This document shows positions 40,098 to 64,000 of a stretch of DNA of 64,000 nt, one piece after another (within the stretch, counting starts at the first letter, position 1; every line of letters begins with the position of its first letter). The notes under the pieces are model-generated. The model was not told where the DNA came from, did no database searches, and was given only the letters and a program-made list of their open reading frames with translations. The translations under genes were made by a program, and so were the position numbers. The stretch is from Maylandia zebra. Lineage: Eukaryota; Chordata; Actinopteri; Cichliformes; Cichlidae. The DNA lies in contig NC_135187.1 of NCBI RefSeq assembly GCF_041146795.1, positions 21,769,056 through 21,833,055 of the forward strand. Direction: 5' to 3'.

Positions 40098-40269
40098 GCT
40101 ACAGTAGATGGGGGTGGGGAGTGAGAGATGTGTCACTTGCTCTGCGATGCTCACACTTCTCACATAAAAGCTGCAAGCACTGGACAACATTTCATACAAA
40201 TTTTCATACAAATTGTACCACATTAAATCTCGAAAAGGCTTCCACAATCCAAACAGCCTCTCTTTAAAA

Positions 40270-40271
<2 letters not shown>

Positions 40272-40356
<85 letters not shown>
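40272..40356. repeat. (TA)n microsatellite
   Basis: About 42 uninterrupted TA units, between the candidate enhancers and about 175 bp from the GATA array. Confidence 0.98.
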
Positions 40357-40357
<1 letters not shown>

Positions 40358-40599
40358 CGTAAATCAGATTTTAGATTTCTTTGTCTAAATCTATATAATA
40401 AAGTAAAGTGAAGGGTGAAGGGTGTCGTCGCACCTTATCTAAGAATGGAAGCTGTGACAGAAAATATAAGACTCATCCTTACCTTCCTCCGCTTCTCTAA
40501 CATAGACTAAACCCCCCAAAAAAGCGCTGCACGGTTTTTACTGCTGGTGGTTGAATAAGCAAATCCAGGTGGAAAAGTGTTTGCACACCCCGGTAAGCT

Positions 40600-40860
40600 C
40601 TTATATATTGCCTGCAAAATTAGCTGTTATTACTGTCACTGTTTAGTGATGGCGAGCTTGAAAAAAAAAAAGCCCTCTGCAATCAAGAACCAAGCGCATC
40701 TTTGCAAATTATAGGTAATTGTCAATGTCCAGATTATGATAATGGAGGCCCTAATCCTGGAGAATAATTATTGTGGAGTGTTACAGTTGAAGCTGTCCAG
40801 TAAAGCTAACTGTCATTATTTAGACTCGATTTGCAAAACGGGGGGAAAACTAGCTGAGTG
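40600..40860. promoter_or_regulatory. Candidate intergenic Dlx enhancer I56ii
   Basis: This is the second complex stretch between the two dlx genes, bounded by microsatellites on both sides (GATA and TA repeats to the left, TG/GA to the right). It contains TAATT/ATTA cores at about 40620, 40715 and 40765 (the last as ATAATTATTG) in an otherwise unique sequence. Its position next to dlx5a fits the second enhancer I56ii. Which of the two candidates is I56i and which I56ii should be settled by alignment. Confidence 0.55.
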
Positions 40861-40913
40861 GAAAATGTTCGGTTGGGAAATAAACGGAGGCTCTCGATAT
40901 AATGGCACCACAA

Positions 40914-40967
<54 letters not shown>

Positions 40968-41034
40968 TGTGTGTCTTTGTGTGTGTGTGTCTGTGTGTGT
41001 ATGTGTGTGTTTGTATGTGTAGGAGACATATAAA
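40914..41034. repeat. Compound (TG)n(GA)n microsatellite
   Basis: TG units from about 40914, then GA units to about 40963, then a degenerate TG-rich tail to about 41030. It directly follows the second candidate enhancer. Confidence 0.95.
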
Positions 41035-41219
41035 CCCGTGTGTGCCCGTCTGTTCGCGCGCCAAAGTGTTCTTGATCACGTGCACGTGCCCTGTTAAATT
41101 TTTACATTTCTGGAGTGACACACTAGCATCGCAGTGACCGCTCTGCAGTTTCGTTCACAGCAGAAATCGTGCTTAAAGCAGCAGAGCTGCCAGTGCTTTA
41201 GGGACAGCGTTTCCTATAG

Positions 41220-41220
<1 letters not shown>

Positions 41221-41302
<82 letters not shown>
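41221..41302. repeat. (TG)n microsatellite
   Basis: Forty-one perfect TG units in the dlx6a-dlx5a intergenic region. Confidence 0.99.
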
Positions 41303-41304
<2 letters not shown>

Positions 41305-41414
41305 GTCTATTCAGTGGGCTGCAATCAGGAAGAGGGTTCTGTGTCAGGTGGAAATGGTAACTTGCATGGGTCAGTGTGTGGGTCAGATGCAGCATTGTTT
41401 AGTGTATGTTGTGT

Positions 41415-41463
41415 GAGAGAGAGAGAGAGATAAAGTGAGAGAGAGAGAGAGAGAGAGAGAGAA
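41415..41463. repeat. (GA)n microsatellite
   Basis: Two GA blocks separated by TAAAGT. Confidence 0.95.
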
Positions 41464-42849
41464 GGGGAGGCATTTTGTGTGCAACATTTGTAAAAACTCA
41501 CTTATGTGATCTTGGCGCATATGGTCGGGCAGATTCAGTTAGATCAATTCTCTTAAGTTTGTCACAGTGGCACGGTTTGTTTAATGGATTTTTTTTAACC
41601 CCCACTGGCAGAGCTGGTATTATCGGCTGCTAATGACATGTTCAAACTGTGTAGGATTTTCTTCCTTTTTCTTTTCAGTTCTTGCATTTTTTAAGCAGGA
41701 AGGTGGGCTGTGTACGGCGGCCGGGAGTGGCAGAGCTCTGGAGCCGGTCTACCCCCACAGGAATGCGGATTGTCTCAGATCTCCGTGCCGCCCCCCTCGC
41801 CTCCTCTCTTGCCATTCAAAGCGACTAATTGTAGGGGACACAAAGAAGTGAGAAAGGCTGCAGACCGTCTGCAGGAAGAAGCGGGCACTTCCCTTACAGA
41901 CTATCTTAAAGACTCAATCAGGTGCAATAATAATAAGAATAAAAATATGAAGAAGAATACGGGGACTGACTGAAAAATATGAATTATTACTGTATCATGA
42001 GCAAATCCTATCATGTTACCATTTGTCTGATAAAATTAAAAATGACATTAAGAAGATAAGCTACTGCCGACTTACTGTAGCAATAATAGATGCAATATTA
42101 CAGAACAAATACACCCAGCTCGATTCAGTAAAATGTGATTGGTGTGGTCGGCTGACGCTTACCATTGCCTGTACCGTTCCTTTTACAGGTATTTATCTTG
42201 ACAAATGTTTGCTTGATGTAAGCTCAGTCAGAAATTTGCCCTTTAATTTTTCCGATTTTGCATTCATCGCAAATGGATAAACTGCCTTCATTCAAATATG
42301 TTTTTTTTTAATTGTCATTTCTTAGGAAAAAAATAGACTAAATTTTACCTGCAAAAATCTTTTCAGACAAATACCATTTTTTAGTAAATATAAAACATAA
42401 AAAAACCCCAAACGACGCACTCCTAGGCCGTAATTGCACATGAAAACCATTAAGATTTGATGCTGATCGTTCAGCTCGACGTACCTCGCAGCCGTGATTT
42501 ACAACCTTGTGGAAGCAAACAACAAAAAAATGTCACCTGAGGCTGTCTGCGAGCTTTTGTCGTGATTTTCAGAGAAAATAACTGAGGGTTTAAAATAACA
42601 AGAGACTGCAGGGAGGCAGGGGGGTGGGGTTCAAAGTTCCATTGTCCATTTAAACGTTTAATAGTCTTCCAAAATGCAATAAATTACATGCACACATTTA
42701 CACATTTTACACGTTTCTTCTATGACTGCCATCAAATACATTGCATATTCCTCTGAAATTTGAACACGAGTCCCATAGAAGGAGGGGGAAATGAAATCAA
42801 CAATAGGTTTGTTTTTTGTTTAGTGTAGTTTTCTTTCTTTTCTTTTTTT
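41464..42849. other. dlx intergenic remainder and dlx5a 3' UTR
   Basis: No coding sequence is supported. The part next to dlx5a (about 42640-42849) is presumably its 3' UTR. A minus-strand ATTAAA hexamer lies at 42657-42662, about 190 nt past the stop, and is a candidate poly(A) signal. The rest is unique AT-rich sequence with scattered TAAT cores and no repeat that I recognise. Confidence 0.35.
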
Positions 42850-44336
42850 TCAATATAACGTCCCCGCTCCAAGAGCCAACGAATGCTGTATTGAGTTAGG
42901 GGTCTGCAGGTGGGAAGTCATGGAGCTGCCGGCTGAGGTGTACCATGACCCCGTGTTTTCCAAAAAGTTAGAAGCCGTCGTGTTGATGCTTTGTGGCTGT
43001 AGACTGTGCGGCCTGGAGGGACCCTGTGTGTCCCAGACGGCCGGGGACTGTGGAGAGTTGCAGGCCATGGGGTCGCTGGAGCTGGGGCTGTGTTCCGGGG
43101 GAAGCTCGCCGTTTTTCATGATCTTCTTCATCTTTGATCTTCTGTTTTGGAACCAAATTTTCACCTGTAAGGAGCCAAAAATCGCATTATTATTATGATT
43201 ACTTCCGAAATCACCTCAAAAACAAATGGAGCTTAAAAAACGCTCCTTGCGTAAAAGCGCACAAAGAAAGCCAGAAAACATCGCAAAATCATTATTTTAT
43301 TCTCAACATTTGAAACACTTAAAACACGATAATTTCTTCCAAATTAAAAGTGATTTGAGAGATCTGAGATGTATTTTTCATCGAAAATCCCACCTGTGTT
43401 TGCGTTAGCCCCAGCGAGGCGGCCAGTTCGGCTCTCTCCGGCAGCGCCAGGTACTGTGTGTTCTGAAACCGCCTCTGCAAGGCGGCCAGCTGGAAGCTGG
43501 AGTAGATTGTCCGGGGTTTTCTCACTTTCTTCGGCTTGCCATTCACCATCCTCACCTCAGGCTCGCTTATCTCTTTTTCTATTAAAAAACAAAAAAACAA
43601 AACCGTGTATAACCATGTATCCATTTCCCCCAAAACCGCATTATCGGAATTTATCTATTACGTGTGTGTGTCATCGTTCAGATGTATTAAAATAACAGTA
43701 ATAACAAAAAAAACATACATTTTTATGGACCAGATGCATTTCAGTCCAACTAAAAGGAAAGTAAGTGGTTCCTTTAAATGGACTTAAATGAAATAATTTG
43801 AAGCATGCATTTGCATTTTTTCTTTTAATTACACATTTATAGACCTTTAGTGCAAATCAGCAGTCGACGAAATGGTAAACCTGGATAAAAAATTTAAAAA
43901 ACCAACCATATATTTATTTTTTCTTCATAACCCTCTAACAATCTGCTTTTATTAAAATATAAAATGTTAGGCCCGTACCTTGTGGACTCGGCTGGGCTTG
44001 CACTCTGCTGTAAGTCCCAGCATACTGGTGGTAGGAGGGGGTCGTGTAGGAGCTGTAATCTGTGTAGGATTTTGTCGAGTAATTTCCAGCAGATCCGTTT
44101 ACACCCGGGTACTGGTACTGATAGGCATTCAGAGGCTTCCCGTAAGAGGTGGAGCTGGGCGAGCAGTAGCCGTGAGCGACTCCTCCAGCGGGACTGTAGT
44201 AGCCAGAATCCGTGGCGGAGGATTCGGGTAAAGTAGGAGATTCCTGAGACGGATGGTGCATGCTGGAGAGTTGAAAGGAGCTCTCAAAGTCTGCAGATTT
44301 CACACTCGGGATCCTCCGGTCAAAAACTCCGGTCAT
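42850..44336 (-). CDS. dlx5a: Dlx5a, distal-less class homeodomain transcription factor (3 coding exons)
   Basis: Nuclear homeodomain activator acting with Dlx6 in skeletal, craniofacial, otic and forebrain development. On the minus strand the coding exons are 44336-43979, 43578-43394 and 43164-42850, giving 285 aa (human DLX5 is 289). The start MTGVFDRR and the blocks [19 protein letters not shown] and [13 protein letters not shown] are diagnostic of Dlx5. The homeodomain spans about residues 138-197 and is interrupted by intron 2 before VKIWFQN. The tail carries [22 protein letters not shown] and ends in ALGAGTLY, as in other Dlx5 proteins. Relative to human DLX5 from memory, the recognition helix reads QNRRSKMKK where human has K and I at the two variable sites, and FQNTQ replaces FQKTQ. 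Convergent with dlx6a and divergent from ago2. The identification is secure; the a-paralogue label follows from pairing with dlx6a, the usual single retained pair in teleosts. Confidence 0.97.
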
Positions 44337-44700
44337 ACTTCGAGAGAGAGCGCGTGGGTTCGTTTTTATTTAATCAGCAGGGGAAAAAAACACGAAAGAA
44401 AAAAAAATCAATAATAAAAACCGAGAGCGTCTGTCTCCAGAGCGGTGTAGAAAAAAAACTACACTGGCATTGTTGAAAGGCTCTCAGGCCGTCGGGCTCT
44501 GGTGAAGACTGCAGCCAGCCCCGCAGCAAAGACTTGGTTAAATCCTAAATCGCGCTCTTACGCACTGCAGGGAGGATCTGGTTCCATTGGCCAAGGCGCA
44601 CACAGACACAGCTACACCCAATTCACTCCGCCAGCTTTCTTATAAGGGGGGAAGCCACCCGGGCTGCATGTTGGCTGCATTGTTGTGTTTTTATACTATC
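44337..44700 (-). promoter_or_regulatory. dlx5a: Putative dlx5a 5' UTR and promoter
   Basis: Upstream of the dlx5a ATG on the minus strand there is a CCAAT box (ATTGG on plus at 44586-44590) and a TATA-like TATAAG (plus cttata at 44639-44644) about 300 bp from the ATG. The CCAAT box lies downstream of the TATA-like sequence, so the two cannot both serve one start in the standard order. Which is used is unknown. Confidence 0.3.
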
Positions 44701-45780
44701 AATCAATGGCAGCAATTAAAGTGTCGCCAATTCATCAGAAGGATAAATTAGAAGGACAAATCCTATTACCAAAAAGGCCCGTGCTGCAAGAGCCACCGAT
44801 TATCACGCTTGTCTTTATTAATCTTTATTTACGCGTTTTTATCAGAACAGAATTCACTAGCTGCTCTAGTCACGCATGGAAACATGGAATCAAATTTAAT
44901 AATCTAATAATAAAAGAAAATCGCAAAGACATGAAACTGAGCAGCTTAAGCCAATGAGCTCGGGTTTTTTATACATACATATATATATTCTCATTTTCGT
45001 TTTAAGAGGCACATAGCCTAACCCCCATGGAAATTTCAAAAAAGCTTTTCTTGCATCAAATGAATGATGCCAAATATTCTGTACATCATCGGCAAATCAA
45101 ACACGGTCTGTTTACACAGCTCGGCATCAATAAACGGCTCATTAAATATTAATCCATGTTATTCCCTCCTGAAGCATGCTGCCGAGCACACAAACCAGAG
45201 CTCCGGCCGTCAGCCCACACATTCAGTGGTAAACAGCGCCGACAAGAGGACAAAGCGAGGGGCTGCACGTCGTTCACCTTGGCAAACCCACAACACAACA
45301 TAAAATAAATGCACTCAAATTTGACACAACCCAGACGCCCAGATTAAAAATATACCCATTAGATTAAATTAACGGGGAAAGGGGAATCACGTGACACTGG
45401 TAACAGTTTAATCTGATAAAAGAGCCTGCAACTGTTTCAAAGTTTTGGAAGACTACATGGGCGTTTCAGCAGGTGCTGCTAACTGGATGCACACATGCGG
45501 AAACATTCTGCATGTTTCATAACTCAAATCTGCAACTCATACAATAAATAATTTAATTTAAACGGCATCAGCTACGCGAAACCAGGCTCACAGTTAAAGA
45601 GACATGCAGCACTATCTACTCTCCGAAAACAGAAAGAGAAAGAGCACCCGAAAACAATAACGCAGATTCATTTAATGTGACATAAATACATAACTACACA
45701 TTAATAAACAAATGGCTTACACAGTGACACCCCTCCATGTCAGTCATATCATTTTAAATAGACCCTCTAAATGTCCCATG
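44701..45780. other. dlx5a-ago2 intergenic sequence
   Basis: Unique, AT-rich sequence upstream of dlx5a with no supported gene. It has a short (TA) run near 44978-44990 and homeodomain-type TAAT cores. It is a plausible site of dlx5a regulatory elements, but nothing can be assigned. Confidence 0.3.
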
Positions 45781-45945
45781 GATGGACAGGATTAGAAATG
45801 AGTCAATTAGAAAGAGGCGAGGCTGAGATGGTTTGGACATGTGCAGTGGAGGGATAGTAGATATACTGGGCAAAGGGTGCTAAATAAGGGATAGGAAGAG
45901 ATGGCGGTTGTGGCAATCACTAAAGAGACCAATGAAGAAGGATCC
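45781..45945 (+). mobile_element. LINE 3'-end fragment between dlx5a and ago2
   Basis: Contains gatggacaggattagaaatg and tggtttggacatgtgcag, the same family signature as the copy at about 375-655 and a familiar 3' terminal coding/tail portion of fish non-LTR retrotransposons. Truncated and diverged, plus orientation. Confidence 0.7.
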
Positions 45946-46576
45946 CTCTTATTATTGTTTTTCTTTCACCCCAGTCAGATGTAAAATGGGGAATCTGGAT
46001 GAGCAAATAATAAATAAACATACACATTCAAAAACATTCAATAGAAACAACCTACCTGTGTGTATCGTCTTCAGCTTTTTTGTTACTATAGACAATAATT
46101 CACTTCTTGAGCGTGTACATCTAATTTTATTTCATTCATTCCGCTTAATTAAAGTTTAAGTAATTTTTAGCATAAGTAAAATTCAACGTGTAATATAAAA
46201 TCACATGGCTTGATAAATCTTCTGTATGTACCGTCGTTATATTATAATGAACTATAACGTTGGAATTTCTTTGTGGATCCATTACCATGCACTAGCTATG
46301 GGTATTATAAAAAAACAAAACAAAAAACTTTGGTACCCCGGAAATGCTTCCTCCGCCGAAGAAACAAACTACTTGGTATGTTGCTGTGCTTGTTGACATT
46401 TTTAAAAACCGAGATTCGTGGCTATATACATATATATGTACGTATTTAAACCAGACCTGTATTTTAGCCAGGTTATAAAAAGTCATGTTGTTTTTTAAGC
46501 CAGGTAAGCGATCTCTGTGGTGGTTTTTTTTAAAGATTTGAATTAGCATCACTACTGAGACCGCGCAGCGTGCGTC

Positions 46577-47247
46577 TGACGTCACCGAAAAGCAAGATAG
46601 TTCCCCACTTTGCATAAATCTAACCGTTAATATTTCCCCTCAAGTCGAAATAACCGTATTTGAAATGTTTGCAACCGTGTAAAATGTTAACTTTGGCTAA
46701 TAAAATACTAAATCTGATAGGAAACGTGATTTTTCTAAATTGTGTTATATTGTGTGTACGTATGTGTTATATAGTATGTGTTTTATTTATTTTAAAAAAG
46801 AATCAAATTTCGTGGACTGATGCGGATACTAGCTTTTTGACCACATTCATGACTACACTGATGGGATGAATACATATATCTTGTAAAAAAAAAAGGGTGA
46901 TTAAAAAAAGAAGTCCAAATGTAAATATATACACTACCTAAAGTAAAGTGACCAAAGGCGGAAGGAATGAGAAGGAATCATCTTGAAGCGCGTGGTTCTT
47001 TACCCTGCGCTCTCTTTTCTCTCGGCTCTCGTTTTGCGTGTTGGGGGGATGGGGCCGAGCCGAGGATGAGAGACTTCAAATATTTACCACTTGGCTAACT
47101 AAATATCTGTTTTTAGAACCGAGTTTCCTTCCTTGCACTTGGACATATAAATACACTTCGACTACGGATGAGTTTTGGTGGAATTCTGCGAAAAACTAAG
47201 TGGAGTGTTTGTGCGTCCACGACACACGCTTAAAAAAAGTCGACAAA
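46577..47247 (+). promoter_or_regulatory. ago2: Putative ago2 promoter and 5' UTR
   Basis: The 670 bp before the ago2 ATG includes a perfect palindromic CRE-type site TGACGTCA at 46577-46584 and a GC-richer, CpG-containing stretch at about 46980-47250, typical of a housekeeping promoter. The bases before the start read gacaaaATGt, an acceptable Kozak context. No TATA box is placed where one would expect it. The transcription start is not determined. Confidence 0.4.
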
Positions 47248-62235
<14,988 letters not shown>

Positions 62236-62852
62236 GAGCACCCAACTCCCAGGAAGGCGTGGGTGAGACATCACTGATGGAACGCACTACCCTCCGCTGT
62301 CTCACTGTCAGCTGTAGATAACATTACAGTGGTTTCACATTGTGATCTCCCTACCAGACAAACATGTCAGTAACCCAAATGTCTACAATTGTACTTAAAC
62401 CCACCAAAACCATTCCAGCAATTAGACTGTAACATGCAAAAGAGTCATTCTTTCTTGAGGATTGAGCTGGAAGAGGCTTTATTTACATGTCGTGCATTAG
62501 TTGTATTTGTACTTGTTATCTGTTTAAAAAAAGGGTGAAAATTATGAAAAGACAAGGCAGAGTTTGTATGTTAATAGAAGAATTTTCTTTCTTTCTTTTT
62601 TTTTTTACTAGCAGGCGAAAACAGTATACAGTGGGGTGGTTTCACATTTCGAAGAAGCCAGTCGCCCTCCTTCTCCTTTTGTTTTGTTATTAGGCTCTTG
62701 GTGCTTGAAGGGAGAAGGCAAAAATCAAAAGATGTGGGGGTCCATTAACTGTTATATGCCTAATGATTTAGTCCTCCCCACAGACATTATTTATCAGCCT
62801 ATCAAAGCAAAGTGCACTGACCAGGATGAGCGCTTCAATCAGGACAAAAGTA

Positions 62853-62885
<33 letters not shown>

Positions 62886-64000
62886 AGGGTTGTTTGTGTT
62901 CGTTTTCCCCCACATAGGGCACTATGTGATGAAAAGTGCCATTTAAGAGTATCTTCTTTCTTTTTTCTTTTTTTTTTGCCACTTCTATGTAAAACAATGA
63001 ATTTTTCTTCCAGTATTTGTCCTCTTGACACTGATGATCTTATTATGCCAACTCTGTTGACAGTTAATGATCTTGACATCAGATTTGTTTAACCCCTGAA
63101 TCTACACTTTTTAATTTATTTTTTTTTAATGAAGCTCTTTTTGTATTTAGAAATTTGGGGGGGGGACAAACATTTTTTTTTTTCCTCCTTTGCCCCACTG
63201 TTAAGTCTGAACTGACAAACCAGTGACCTGAGATGTAATATATTGGGACTGGTTCCCAGTAAGGACACATTTCTAATGTATTCTGAGCCATGTTGACAAA
63301 AGACACTTGATTAGGAAGTCACCATAGTGGGGAACATGTTAAAATCTGTGTGATTCCCATCTGTTCTTACAGACTTTTTAAAATTTGAATAACTTCTCCA
63401 ATGGATATGCATGTAGCTGGCTCATGTTTTAGACATTTTAGGCATTTGTGATGATTGTTTATTTCTCCCTTTATACACATCAACCCTACTTCTATTTTTT
63501 TAATGTATATAACACAGGATCATGTATTCTGCTGTGTCATTTGTGTGGCTTGTCGGTAACCAGGCATTCGGTACAGTGGAGTCAAAGCTGCAACATTTTA
63601 GAGTTTAACTGATTGAAATTCCTTAAAACTTCTTTAACGTAGTGTTTGCTCCAAGAACTAGGGGCTGTCATCGCACAAAAGCTTGGGTTTTATGCAAATG
63701 ACTTTTTTGTGAGTCTTTATACTATTTAGTAATGTTGGTAATAAGGTATATTTTGAATAAGCCTTCAGTGGAAGCTGCTGAAAGATTATAGTTTTTTTTT
63801 TTCTTTTTTAAAAAACTGGCCCACGTGTTAAAAAAATTGTCTAAATTAATATTGTCTTTGTATGCAGATAAATGCAAATATATGGCCTTTTAAGACTGTC
63901 ATGTCTTACTAATAACATTATTATATAATAATATCCCACCTAAGTTTTACTAATGCTATAAGCAGGCGAATGTTGACATAGTCTTGAGTGGAGGCGAGTA
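62236..64000 (+). other. ago2: ago2 3' untranslated region (continues past the window)
   Basis: Everything after the TGA at 62233-62235 is AT-rich, has no credible coding frame and no clear canonical AATAAA hexamer before the window ends. Vertebrate AGO2 mRNAs have very long 3' UTRs, so I read this as UTR, although the true polyadenylation site is not visible. It includes a (TA)n tract at 62856-62882, U-rich stretches such as 62587-62607 and 62968-62978, and a G9 run near 63158. Confidence 0.55.
62856..62882. repeat. (TA)n microsatellite
   Basis: About 13 TA units in the ago2 3' UTR. Confidence 0.97.

Noticed and set aside
38394..42849. An Evf2-like antisense non-coding RNA over the intergenic enhancers
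   Set aside because: Known in mammals, but nothing in the sequence (promoter, splice-site set) supports one here.

Overview
This window is genomic DNA from a teleost fish, most likely a percomorph (spiny-rayed fish). The evidence is vertebrate spliced genes with canonical GT/AG introns, fish-type paralogue content (dlx5a/dlx6a and ago2), and a fish repeat load of decayed LINE copies, hAT, Tc1/mariner and TTAA-flanked DNA elements, and long CA/GT, GATA and TA microsatellites. The species cannot be fixed from the sequence alone.

Three protein-coding genes can be supported, all in the right half. dlx6a (plus strand, coding 36696-38393, three exons, 246 aa) and dlx5a (minus strand, coding 42850-44336, three exons, 285 aa) form the classical tail-to-tail Dlx bigene pair. 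Between them lies 4.5 kb holding two stretches (about 39.29-39.88 kb and 40.60-40.86 kb) that look like the forebrain/branchial-arch enhancers I56i and I56ii. About 2.9 kb beyond the dlx5a start, pointing the other way, ago2 begins (plus strand, coding 47248-62235). Its 20 coding exons give an 870-aa Argonaute 2 with the complete D-E-D-H catalytic set. Its 3' UTR probably runs past the window edge.

The left 36 kb contain no gene I can support. Open reading frames there are short, low-complexity or transposon-derived. The region looks like the cis-regulatory flank upstream of dlx6a: transposon remnants (LINE at 0.37-0.66, 1.5-2.1, 10.9-11.8 and 21.3-21.5 kb; Tc1/mariner at 14.3-15.3 and 17.3-17.8 kb; hAT at 17.8-18.4 and 23.8-24.2 kb) alternate with complex non-repetitive stretches carrying TAATTA homeodomain-type motifs. 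I flag several of these as possible conserved non-coding elements, without alignment support.

The ago2 introns are rich in DNA-transposon insertions with readable boundaries. They include an 874-bp hAT-like element, a 724-bp inverted-repeat element, a 1136-bp hAT element with a perfect 8-bp target duplication that itself carries a 720-bp TTAA-flanked piggyBac-like element, and a 58-bp perfect palindrome with TTAA ends. Nothing in the window looks like a wholly new biological system. The most interesting points are the Phe-to-Tyr change beside the slicer aspartate of Ago2, the nested TTAA elements, the palindrome, and the compact dlx5a-ago2 head-to-head arrangement.
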